DNA from: Bacteroidales bacterium
GTDB taxonomy: Bacteria > Bacteroidota > Bacteroidia > Bacteroidales > UBA10428
Reading direction: 5' to 3'
Length of the DNA stretch: 11,712 nucleotides
NCBI GenBank assembly: GCA_030626465.1
Contig: DAOUOU010000075.1
Span: 1-11,712 of the forward strand
A model generated the notes under the pieces. The model was not told the origin of the DNA. It saw only the letters and a program-made list of their open reading frames with translations, and searched no databases. A program made the translations under genes and the position numbers. Of this stretch, positions 1 to 6,590 are shown in pieces. The first letter of the stretch is position 1. Every line of letters begins with the position of its first letter.

Positions 1-1008
1 AATACTTTTGGAGCTGTTCTGAGAGTGAGGCATGCACTGGCATTTGCAGCTCACAACTATTTCAACAACAAAGGTTTTATTTGTCTTCATACTCCTATCA
101 TTACCGGTTCAGATTGTGAGGGAGCAGGAGAGATGTTTCGGGTAACTACACTTGATCCGGTAAAACCTCCTGTTACTAAAGAGGGTAAAGCAGACTACTC
201 AGAGGATTTCTTCGGCAGAGAGACAAATTTGACTGTCTCGGGACAACTTGAAGGAGAGCTTGGGGCCATGGGCCTGTCAGATATTTACACTTTTGGCCCT
301 ACTTTCAGGGCAGAAAATTCGAATACTCCCAGACACCTGGCGGAATTCTGGATGATTGAACCGGAAATGGCATTTTGTGATCTGAAAGACAATATGGATC
401 TTGCTGAAGATTTCCTGAAAAATATTGTTCGGTATATCCTGGAACATTGCAAAAGGGATATTGAATTTCTTACTAAAATGTATGACAAGGATTTGATGAA
501 TAGCCTGGAATTTGTTATCAGTAAAGATTTCGTGAGGAAAACCTACACCGAAGCCATATCAATTTTAGAAAAATCGGGTCAGAAATTTGAGTTCCCCGTT
601 TCGTGGGGGGCCGACCTGCAAACAGAGCATGAACGATATCTTGTTGAGAAACATTTTAAGCGACCTGTTATAATTATTGATTATCCAAAAGAGATCAAGG
701 CATTCTATATGAAGCAAAATTCTGACGGAAAGACTGTTGGAGCCATGGATGTTTTATTTCCGAAAATAGGCGAAATAATTGGAGGCTCTCAGCGAGAGGA
801 GGACTATGATAAACTGGTTGATCGTATTAAAGAACTGGATCTGAATGTGGAAGACTTCTGGTGGTATCTCGATACCAGGAAGTTTGGTACTGCACCTCAC
901 AGCGGTTTTGGCCTGGGATTTGAACGTATGGTCCAGTTTGTAACCGGTATGGCGAATATACGTGATGTGATTCCCTTTCCGCGAACACCTAAAAACGCTG
1001 AGTTTTAG
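1..1008 (+). CDS. asnS: Asparaginyl-tRNA synthetase, 3' part (5' end outside window)
   Basis: Charges tRNA(Asn) with asparagine in the cytoplasm (class IIb aminoacyl-tRNA synthetase). The reading frame is open from base 1 and its first residues (NTFGAVLRVR) already match the start of the AsnRS catalytic domain, so the GTG at 25 is not the true start. About 335 codons are present. The E. coli protein has 466 residues, so roughly 130 N-terminal residues, including the anticodon-binding OB fold, lie to the left. Visible family features are the EGAGEMFRVTTLD segment (about 118-158) with the insertion typical of AsnRS, the LTVSGQLEGE stretch, class II motif 2 (FRAENSNTPRHLAEFWMIEPE region, about 304-380) and motif 3 (GFGLGFERM, about 904-930). 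The protein ends normally with PFPRTPKNAEF. It lies upstream of rpoN, but the 760-base gap makes co-transcription doubtful. Confidence 0.97.
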   Translation, partial: NTFGAVLRVRHALAFAAHNYFNNKGFICLHTPIITGSDCEGAGEMFRVTTLDPVKPPVTKEGKADYSEDFFGRETNLTVSGQLEGELGAMGLSDIYTFGPTFRAENSNTPRHLAEFWMIEPEMAFCDLKDNMDLAEDFLKNIVRYILEHCKRDIEFLTKMYDKDLMNSLEFVISKDFVRKTYTEAISILEKSGQKFEFPVSWGADLQTEHERYLVEKHFKRPVIIIDYPKEIKAFYMKQNSDGKTVGAMDVLFPKIGEIIGGSQREEDYDKLVDRIKELDLNVEDFWWYLDTRKFGTAPHSGFGLGFERMVQFVTGMANIRDVIPFPRTPKNAEF

Positions 1009-1015
1009 TTTAAAA

Positions 1016-1057
1016 GACCGAAGACCGAAGACCGAAGTTGGAAGTCAGAGATCAGAA
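1016..1057. repeat. Degenerate heptamer tandem repeat just after asnS
   Basis: Six consecutive 7-base units start seven bases after the asnS stop codon. Three are exact copies of GACCGAA (1016-1036). They are followed by GTTGGAA, GTCAGAG and ATCAGAA in the same register, which look like decayed copies. No coding role is apparent. This is a short tandem repeat that could vary in copy number by replication slippage. Only the first three units are exact, so the extent of the decayed half is a judgement. Confidence 0.7.
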
Positions 1058-1139
1058 ATGATAAGTGTATCTTATTGCACCTATTTTGGTCATTGGACTA
1101 CCTATAAAGAAAAAGTGAATTTTTATTTTGAATTTTCGA

Positions 1140-1188
1140 GCACCAAAGGTGCGCAAATCATTAGCCCCGTGCGTAGCTCGGGGTTTTT
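1140..1188. repeat. Hairpin repeat unit A, possible asnS terminator
   Basis: Two inverted repeats in tandem. The first is GCACC-AAA-GGTGC (1140-1152), a perfect 5-bp stem with a 3-base loop. After 12 bases comes CCCCG-T-GC-GTA-GC-T-CGGGG (1165-1183), a 7-bp stem with one T·T mismatch, followed directly by five T residues (1184-1188). The GC-rich stem plus T run has the form of an intrinsic terminator for transcription from asnS, although it lies about 155 bases past the stop codon. The same modular layout recurs in unit B, which points to a dispersed palindromic repeat rather than a gene-specific site. Confidence 0.6.
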
Positions 1189-1293
1189 GATAAACCATAC
1201 ACACAAAGCCCATCGGGACCTAATCATTAATCCAAAAGTAATGTGAATGTAGTTTTTATTAACAATTGTGGCATGTGTGAAATTATCGATTAC

Positions 1294-1375
1294 GCACCTG
1301 TGGTGCTTATGTAATATTTTATTGCATAATCCCCGGGCTGATGCCCGGGGCTGTTGAGTATCGCCCCTTTGGGGC
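1294..1375. repeat. Hairpin repeat unit B (three palindromes)
   Basis: Three GC-rich inverted repeats lie in an AT-rich background. They are GCACC-TGT-GGTGC (1294-1306), CCCCGGGC-TGAT-GCCCGGGG (1331-1350, a perfect 8-bp stem) and GCCCC-TTT-GGGGC (1363-1375). The first stem is identical to that of unit A but has another loop, and the second keeps a CCCC/GGGG core. Spacers are 24 and 12 bases; unit A has a 12-base spacer. Conserved stems with variable loops suggest a REP/BIME-like intergenic element. No transposase gene is present in the window, so a link to REP-associated tyrosine transposases is only an inference. Confidence 0.6.
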
Positions 1376-1451
1376 TGGTATTAAAAACAAAAACATCCAC
1401 AGAGTGAGTATTTATTCAATGTGTTCGGTTGTGATGCGTGACGTATTTATT

Positions 1452-1664
1452 CTAAAATATAGCATGGAATAGTACCTCCTCTTCACGCCATTTTTCGAAA
1501 GCGGATTGCATGATTTCTTCGAAATCATAAAGATGGCCCTTGGCTTCGCCGAGCTCCGCTGCGCTCCGGTTCTTAATTAAAAGACATTCTGCTTCACCGG
1601 AGTTGTTTCCGCTTAAAAAACCTCTATTTTTTAATATTTTCCCGTAAAATTTGCTTTTCAGAGC
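1452..1664 (-). pseudogene. Probable remnant of an unrecognised gene (70 codons, no start)
   Basis: The minus strand is open for 70 codons between a TAA (1665-1667) and a TAG (1452-1454). The translation looks protein-like: it has KILKNRGFLSG near its start, then GEAECLLIKN, and ends with an amphipathic helical stretch containing DFEEIMQSAFEKW followed by a Glu-rich turn and FHAIF. The only Met codon is at residue 52, so an intact gene would need a non-ATG start. A GC-rich patch at 1542-1572 (RSAAELGEAKG) has repeated GCTCCG words and may be an in-frame inserted element. I do not recognise the family. It could be the 3' end of a decayed gene, a mobile repeat with coding capacity, or a chance open frame. 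Confidence 0.35.
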
Positions 1665-1667
1665 TTA

Positions 1668-1767
1668 GATTCGTCAAAATCCCCTATTCTTTGGATAAAA
1701 TTCTCATATTTTTCAATGCAATTTTTTATTTTTATAATCGATGATTTTTGTTAAAGTGTGAAAAGTG
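1668..1767 (+). promoter_or_regulatory. AT-rich rpoN leader, promoter not resolved
   Basis: This is the strongly AT-rich stretch directly upstream of rpoN. TATTCTTTG (1685-1693) and TATTTTTC (1707-1714) resemble the Bacteroidota -7 element TAnnTTTG, but neither is exact and neither has a TTTG -33 box at the expected distance of about 19-21 bases. I infer that the rpoN promoter lies here because the hairpin units separate rpoN from asnS, but I cannot place it. Confidence 0.3.
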
Positions 1768-3225
1768 ATGTTGAAGCAGAAATTACAGCAGAAACTTCTT
1801 CAGAAACTTTCTCCGCAACAAATACAAATGATCAAGTTACTGGAGATACCAACAATGCAACTTGAACAGCGTATTAAAAGGGAGTTAGAAGAAAATCCTG
1901 TGCTGGAGGAAGGGAGAGAGGAAACGGATTCTGATATGCAGGAAGAAGAAGAAACCAGATCGGATGAGCAGGACAAGGATAACGAGGAGTTTTCAATTGA
2001 GGATTACCTTGAAGATGACGACATCCCCTTGTACAAAACATCTGCAAAGAATTATTCAAGAGATGATAAAAGGGATGATATACCATTTTCCGTTGGTTCA
2101 ACATTCCATGAGTTTCTTGAGGCACAACTGGGATTAAGAAAGCTGGATGAAAGGCAACATGCTCTTGCCGATTATTTGATAGGCAACATCGATGAAGATG
2201 GCTATTTACGCCGTGAGATAGAATCAGTTGTTGATGACCTGGCATTTTCACTGAATGTTACTGCAACTGAAGAGGAACTGCTGGACTTGTTGAGAATAAT
2301 TCAGGATTTTGATCCTGTAGGAATTGGAGCTCGCGATTTGCGTGAATGCTTGTTGCTGCAAATACGCGCAAAAGATCAGGAACATCCTGAAATTGCTTTG
2401 GCTACAAAAGTGATCAGACACCATTTTGATGAGTTTACACGCAAGCATTACAATAAAATTCGCAACAAACTCGGAATAAGTGATGAGGTGTTGAAATCTG
2501 CCATTGACGAGATACTCAAGTTAAATCCAAAACCGGGAAGCGCGTTTAGTGATCCTCTAAATAAAACTTCGATAACCATTGTTCCTGACTTTATTCTGGA
2601 AAATGATGACGGAGAATTTCAGATAAGCCTGAACTCAAGAAATACGCCGGAGCTTAGATTGAGCAGGACTTATTCTGAAATGTTACAATCTTATGCTGCA
2701 GGCAAGGATAAATCTTCATCAGAGCAAAAAGAAGCTATACATTTTGTTAAGCAGAAACTTGATTCGGCAAAATGGTTTATAGATGCTATAAAGCAGAGGC
2801 AAAATACGCTCATGATTACAATGAATGCTATTATTGATTACCAGCGTGAATACTTTATGGAGGGTGAAGAAACATTGTTAAAACCTATGATTTTGAAATA
2901 CATTGCTGATCGTACAGGTTTAGACATTTCAACTATTTCGAGGGTGGCGAACAGTAAATACATACAAACTCATTTTGGAATTTATCCGTTGAAGTTTTTC
3001 TTTTCCGAAGGTTTGCAGACTGAGTCAGGAGAAGAAGTGTCCAGCAGGGAAATTAAAAGGATTTTGCAGAATTGCATTGATAATGAGGAAAAACGTAAAC
3101 CTCTTACCGACGACAAACTCGCAAGCATTCTCCAGGAGAAGGGTTATCATATTGCCCGAAGAACAGTTGCAAAATACCGTGAGCAATTGAATATCCCCGT
3201 TGCCCGCATGAGAAAAGAATTATAA
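1768..3225 (+). CDS. rpoN: RNA polymerase sigma-54 factor RpoN
   Basis: Alternative sigma factor that directs RNA polymerase to -24/-12 promoters and needs AAA+ enhancer-binding activators. The 485-residue product shows the whole family layout. Residues 1-45 are the Gln/Leu-rich region I (MLKQKLQQKL, LSPQQIQMIK). Residues 46-86 are a very acidic region II. A core-binding region follows, with the signature FDPVGIGARDLRECLL (181-196) and NPKPG (253-257). The helix-turn-helix lies around GLDISTISRVANSKYIQT (384-401), and the RpoN box ARRTVAKYRE is at 463-472. The ATG at 1768 is preferred to the in-frame GTG at 1765 because the family starts with MLKQKLQQKL. The PAP2-like gene follows after 23 bases, so the two are probably co-transcribed. 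No activator gene is in the window, so the target genes cannot be named. Confidence 0.98.
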   Translation: MLKQKLQQKLLQKLSPQQIQMIKLLEIPTMQLEQRIKRELEENPVLEEGREETDSDMQEEEETRSDEQDKDNEEFSIEDYLEDDDIPLYKTSAKNYSRDDKRDDIPFSVGSTFHEFLEAQLGLRKLDERQHALADYLIGNIDEDGYLRREIESVVDDLAFSLNVTATEEELLDLLRIIQDFDPVGIGARDLRECLLLQIRAKDQEHPEIALATKVIRHHFDEFTRKHYNKIRNKLGISDEVLKSAIDEILKLNPKPGSAFSDPLNKTSITIVPDFILENDDGEFQISLNSRNTPELRLSRTYSEMLQSYAAGKDKSSSEQKEAIHFVKQKLDSAKWFIDAIKQRQNTLMITMNAIIDYQREYFMEGEETLLKPMILKYIADRTGLDISTISRVANSKYIQTHFGIYPLKFFFSEGLQTESGEEVSSREIKRILQNCIDNEEKRKPLTDDKLASILQEKGYHIARRTVAKYREQLNIPVARMRKEL

Positions 3226-3248
3226 TCATCTGTAAAGCATACCTGTTC

Positions 3249-3860
3249 ATGAGGCATACGCCAAAAGTAATATCTTACTTGTTTCATCCGGTCTTAATGC
3301 CTCTTATTGGTTTGTTCATTATTTTTCAATTGGACATATATTCTGTTGACATGCCATTGCAGTACAAGAGATTTGTCTACCTGGCTGTAGTATTATGCAA
3401 CATTCTTCTGCCTCTTAGTATACTTCCGGGCTTACTATATTTTAAGCACATGCAAAATTATTTTATTGATGAGCGTCGTGAGCGACTGGTTCCATTATTC
3501 TTTGCTGCAATATGTTATTATATCGGGTATTATCTTGTAACAAAGCTGGCACCGGTAAGGGTAATAAACTTGTTTCTCTTTGCATCAACAGTTGTCGTTC
3601 TGATGATCCTGTTTGTTTCTCTCTTCTGGAAGATCAGTATTCATATGGCGGGGATAGGTGGACTTACCGGTATGATTATGGCCCTTTCCTTTGTTTATGG
3701 TATTGATATGACTATTATTTTGAGTATCAGCCTGATCGTTGCCGGAATTATTGCTTCTTCGCGTCTGGCATTGAATTCACATACCATAGTGCAGTTATCT
3801 GCCGGTTATTTGACAGGGGCAATATTGGTTTTTGGCCTTATGATACAATTGATGTTCTGA
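3249..3860 (+). CDS. PAP2-like integral membrane protein
   Basis: A 203-residue, very hydrophobic protein with about six or seven membrane segments (roughly 10-30, 43-65, 83-99, 104-126, 134-150, 153-170 and 184-202). It resembles the type 2 phosphatidic acid phosphatase (PAP2) superfamily. DERRERLVP (74-82) sits where motif C1 (KX6RP) is expected. KISIH (128-132) is in the C2 position (PSGH). SRLALNSHTIVQ (171-182) matches C3 (SRX5HX3D) except that the final Asp is Gln. Both candidate catalytic His residues (H132, H178) remain, but the changed C1 and C2 and the lost Asp make phosphatase activity uncertain. It lies 23 bases behind rpoN, and its last 23 bases overlap the end of the opposing glycosyltransferase gene. 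A role on a lipid phosphate is inferred from the fold only. Confidence 0.8.
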   Translation: MRHTPKVISYLFHPVLMPLIGLFIIFQLDIYSVDMPLQYKRFVYLAVVLCNILLPLSILPGLLYFKHMQNYFIDERRERLVPLFFAAICYYIGYYLVTKLAPVRVINLFLFASTVVVLMILFVSLFWKISIHMAGIGGLTGMIMALSFVYGIDMTIILSISLIVAGIIASSRLALNSHTIVQLSAGYLTGAILVFGLMIQLMF

Positions 3861-4899
3861 AACGAACATGAATTTCTTTTATATGATGTTGCAATTTATC
3901 GAGAGCGATTCTGATATCGAATTCTTTTTGACTCATGGCACAAAAAAGTTTTTTTGAAGAAAGAAAATCAGCCAGGTACTCTTGTTCTGTTTGTCCGGGT
4001 GTTGGAACAAGAAGAGCGGTTTTTCTTAAGGCCAGCAGATCCATAATTGTACTGTAACCCGATCTGCATATGATCTTATCATAGCTGTTGATTAAAGCAC
4101 ACAATTCTTTCGAAGGAAGATGATTGTACCAGCCTGAACGTAAAACGGTTTTATCCAGGGGCAAACCGCGAACAAGAGTACAATCATAATAATCCGGTAA
4201 ATCTTTTAATTGATCCTTTATTATGGTTTCAAAAACTGTTCTTTGTTTCTCGGGTCCTGAAATGAGTATTAATACTTTGTTTTGACTATCAGATTTTCCA
4301 GGTTTTTCCTGCAGCTCCGTACAGGTGAATCTTGATTGAATTCCTATATACTTAACTTTGTTTTTCAGCTCTTTGCCATGAGACAGGTCCCCCGCATATC
4401 CTCCATCATTTTTCAGGTCGGGTATCCAGCATTCATCAAACTTATTTATCAACCAGTGATTGACGTTGTTAATCATTCCTTCAAATAATTTTATCCCTGG
4501 CGGTAGTTTTATAGTTAGCTGGTGTGTTACGAATATCGACTTGATCTTTCGATGCCATAATCCATAGCAGTTATCGGATATTACCAGGTCTATCTTGTTT
4601 TTGCGGACAATTTTTTTTAGTGCATAATGCTCCCTGATAATCTGGATTATAAATAATGGTATCCGGACAATAAGTGAGATAATCTGTCTTTGATTATCAT
4701 TGAATTTTATGTTTGCGTAAGGTATTTTGATTGATCTGATTTCAGGGTATTCCTCACGAAATAAAACAAGGTGCTCAGGACTTCCCCCGACGAACACCTC
4801 ATCACCTTTGTCTGTATATTTTCTTATGATTGGTACCAGGCGGGTTGCATGTCCAAGTCCCCAGTTTAACGGAACCAGAAGAACTTTTCTTTTTGTCAT
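3838..4899 (-). CDS. GT-B fold glycosyltransferase, MurG-like (GT28 type)
   Basis: A 353-residue cytoplasmic or membrane-associated glycosyltransferase. The N-terminal domain carries NWGLGHATR (12-20), the Gly-rich acceptor-side loop with the His seen in MurG/GT28-type enzymes. The C-terminal domain carries RSGYSTIMDLLALRK (279-293) and PTPGQTEQEYLA (299-310), the usual nucleotide-sugar binding region, equivalent to the GGxS and Gln-rich segments of MurG. There is no signal peptide. The sugar and acceptor cannot be read from the sequence. It is not MurG itself, because it lacks the MurG signature and sits outside a cell-wall cluster. It is the last gene of a three-gene operon, starting 14 bases after the radical SAM stop. 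Its stop lies inside the 3' end of the convergent PAP2-like gene. Confidence 0.85.
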   Translation of the reverse strand: MTKRKVLLVPLNWGLGHATRLVPIIRKYTDKGDEVFVGGSPEHLVLFREEYPEIRSIKIPYANIKFNDNQRQIISLIVRIPLFIIQIIREHYALKKIVRKNKIDLVISDNCYGLWHRKIKSIFVTHQLTIKLPPGIKLFEGMINNVNHWLINKFDECWIPDLKNDGGYAGDLSHGKELKNKVKYIGIQSRFTCTELQEKPGKSDSQNKVLILISGPEKQRTVFETIIKDQLKDLPDYYDCTLVRGLPLDKTVLRSGWYNHLPSKELCALINSYDKIICRSGYSTIMDLLALRKTALLVPTPGQTEQEYLADFLSSKKLFCAMSQKEFDIRIALDKLQHHIKEIHVRFRTSIVS

Positions 4900-4913
4900 G
4901 CTTCAGATTGTTT

Positions 4914-5696
4914 TCAGGTTGATATTGTTACCGGAATACCAAGTCTTCTTACTTTCGATGCAATCGAATGTAATTTCTCTTCAGAGATTTTTTCAATGGT
5001 TTCAATCGGTGCATCCCGTGCTATTGTATACACCATTACAAGTTTTGGATGCAGATCTTTAAGCAACCGGAGCCATCCTTTCAGTTCTTCATCAGAGCTG
5101 TTATCGAATGAATACCCCTTATACTTTCCTTTTACGAAAAGAGTTTGAATAGTCAGATTTTCTTTGAATGAATGGAGTTTGTCTATTAGTTTTTCCAGAG
5201 AGAATTCACCAAGAGGGCAGTTAATTTTCCTGATAGTCTCTTCTCTTGCAGAATCGAGCTTTAAAATGTTAAAATCAATTTTCAGGAGAGCATCTTTTAT
5301 TTCTTTTTTACTAACCAGAGTGGCATTTGATAATACAGCAATTTTTGATGACGGTATATATTTTTTTCTTAACTCAATTGTATCATCTATTATCTGAGAA
5401 AATGAAGGATGGAGCGTTGGCTCACCATTTCCTGCAAAGGTTATTGTATCAATCTTTCGGTTGGAACGAATAAATTCATTTAGTGTTCTTTCAAGTTCAG
5501 ACCTGACCTCTTCTCTGGCAGGCATGCCTTTTAAATTGTCCGAAGACGGAACATTGGTTAATCCGCATTCACAGTAAAGGCAATTGAAATTGCATATTTT
5601 TTTAGTCTGGGGAAGTAGATTAATGCCAAGTGAATTGCCCAGTCGACGACTTCTTACGGGACCAAAAATTATATCATCAAATAGAAAGGTAGCCAT
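4914..5696 (-). CDS. Radical SAM protein, COG0731 type
   Basis: A 260-residue radical SAM enzyme. Residues 35-42 (CNFNCLYC) form the CX3CX2C site for the [4Fe-4S] cluster that cleaves S-adenosylmethionine; a further Cys is at 44. GNGEPTLHP (89-97) is the SAM-binding GGE-type motif. The N-terminal FGPVRSRRLGNSLGINLLP (11-29) is typical of a bacterial group related to the Fe-S oxidoreductases of COG0731, whose archaeal and eukaryotic relatives (Taw1/TYW1) modify tRNA. The bacterial members have no agreed function. There is no SPASM extension; after the barrel the chain ends at 260. It starts 16 bases after the stop of the lipoprotein gene and is followed by the glycosyltransferase after 14 bases, so it is probably the middle gene of one operon. 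Confidence 0.9.
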   Translation of the reverse strand: MATFLFDDIIFGPVRSRRLGNSLGINLLPQTKKICNFNCLYCECGLTNVPSSDNLKGMPAREEVRSELERTLNEFIRSNRKIDTITFAGNGEPTLHPSFSQIIDDTIELRKKYIPSSKIAVLSNATLVSKKEIKDALLKIDFNILKLDSAREETIRKINCPLGEFSLEKLIDKLHSFKENLTIQTLFVKGKYKGYSFDNSSDEELKGWLRLLKDLHPKLVMVYTIARDAPIETIEKISEEKLHSIASKVRRLGIPVTIST

Positions 5697-5712
5697 AGTA
5701 TTACACCTGCTT

Positions 5713-6474
5713 TTATTTTTCTTCTTTTTCGCTTTTCAGTTTTCCGACTCGCAGGTTAGAGATATTCATTTTTTTGTAGAAGGAAGTATCCTTATTGTCA
5801 TATTCGGGAATAATAATTCGCATGTGTGTAAATGTGCTATCAATACATTCCTCAACCAGGGTATATTCTCTTGAGTATTTTGCTTTTGGAATAGGAGTCT
5901 CCCTGAAGTATTGCCGGTATTCAGGCACATCCCTTTCAGGAGAGAAAAAAAAAGCTATAATTCTTGGATTTACAGATTTATCTTCAGATGTCATTTTTAT
6001 GCTGGCAGTTAAAATATACGTACCGATGCTGTCAATAGGAAACTCAAATGCAGAAGGGTAATGTACTGTATCGCCAGAAATAACGAATCTAAAAGCATCA
6101 GGTTTCCATACAATATCAAGGGATGATAATGAATATTTATTCCGGATAGCCTTTGCTTCTTCAGATTTTTTACTCAGTGCCGAAAAGACTTCATCGTATA
6201 CCTTTATTAATTTATCGGGTTTAGATGAATAATTTTCAAGGGTACTGATCAGCTCTTTCTTTGAATAACCATGTTTAGTGAGCACTGAACTATACAAGAG
6301 CGATGAATCAAGGTTGTCAAATTGTTCGCTGATGGAATGGTTCAATGCCAATGCATCAGCTATGTGCATATCAATCAGCAAAGGAACCAGATCCTTACGC
6401 GGAATAAGTTTTTCTTTTCCCTCAGGGGTACAGGAGCCAATTATAAATATGATGACTAAAAACCGTATTTTCAT
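5713..6474 (-). CDS. DUF4296-like lipoprotein
   Basis: A 253-residue predicted lipoprotein. The ATG at 6474 gives a short signal peptide (MKIRFLVIIFIIGSC) with a lipobox-like IGS|C at residues 12-15, followed by TPEGKEK. Starting further upstream at the in-frame TTG (6498) would put the start codon inside the putative -7 promoter box and push the signal peptide inward. The segment LVPLLIDMHIADALAL, about 20 residues after the Cys, followed by a helical region with YSSVLTKHGYSKKEL, matches the DUF4296 family of Bacteroidota lipoproteins. The C-terminal half (about 120-253) looks beta-rich and is not recognised. Function is unknown. It is the first gene of an operon with the radical SAM and glycosyltransferase genes. 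Confidence 0.8.
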   Translation of the reverse strand: MKIRFLVIIFIIGSCTPEGKEKLIPRKDLVPLLIDMHIADALALNHSISEQFDNLDSSLLYSSVLTKHGYSKKELISTLENYSSKPDKLIKVYDEVFSALSKKSEEAKAIRNKYSLSSLDIVWKPDAFRFVISGDTVHYPSAFEFPIDSIGTYILTASIKMTSEDKSVNPRIIAFFFSPERDVPEYRQYFRETPIPKAKYSREYTLVEECIDSTFTHMRIIIPEYDNKDTSFYKKMNISNLRVGKLKSEKEEK

Positions 6475-6495
6475 CCTTTGCAGTATAATTTCCGG

Positions 6496-6525
6496 CAAAG
6501 GTAGTTTAATTTCTTGTATGCTAAA
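6496..6525 (-). promoter_or_regulatory. Candidate Bacteroidota promoter for the three-gene operon
   Basis: Read on the minus strand, TACCTTTG (6503-6496) is an exact match to the Bacteroidota -7 consensus TAnnTTTG. TTTA (6525-6522), 18 bases upstream, is a 3-of-4 match to the -33 box TTTG. Transcription would start around 6488-6490, giving a leader of about 15 bases before the ATG at 6474. AAAGG directly abuts that ATG, which is too close for an ordinary ribosome binding site. Confidence 0.45.
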
Positions 6526-6555
6526 GGCAGAAAACGGCTATCGGAGTTTCTGTAA

Positions 6556-6576
6556 CCGTCACTTGAAAAGTGGCGG
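6556..6576. terminator. Hairpin behind the PorP/SprF gene, no T run
   Basis: An inverted repeat with arms CCGTCACTT and AAGTGGCGG around a GAA loop: nine pairs, one of them T·G on the plus strand and C·A on the minus strand. It sits between the stop of the PorP/SprF gene (6591-6593) and the promoter of the next operon. That is the right place for a terminator or 3' end stabiliser, but no T run follows on either strand. Confidence 0.4.
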
Positions 6577-6590
6577 CTTTAAGTAAAAGA

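Noticed and set aside
25..27. GTG at 25 as start of asnS
   Set aside because: The frame is open to base 1 and the preceding codons encode conserved AsnRS residues, so the gene is simply cut by the window.
1058..1246. 62-codon plus-strand open frame behind asnS
   Set aside because: It runs through the heptamer-flanking sequence and both hairpins of unit A, and its translation resembles no protein. It is a chance frame.
1140..1375. CRISPR array
   Set aside because: The repeated palindromes are short, differ between copies and have irregular spacing, with no constant repeat of CRISPR length.
1765..1767. GTG at 1765 as start of rpoN
   Set aside because: The adjacent ATG at 1768 gives the family-typical MLKQKLQQKL N-terminus.
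1874..2251. 125-codon minus-strand open frame inside rpoN
   Set aside because: It is antisense to a clearly coding gene and its translation has no family features.
6475..6498. TTG at 6498 as start of the lipoprotein gene
   Set aside because: It would lie inside the candidate -7 box and would displace the signal peptide. The ATG at 6474 gives a normal lipoprotein N-terminus.
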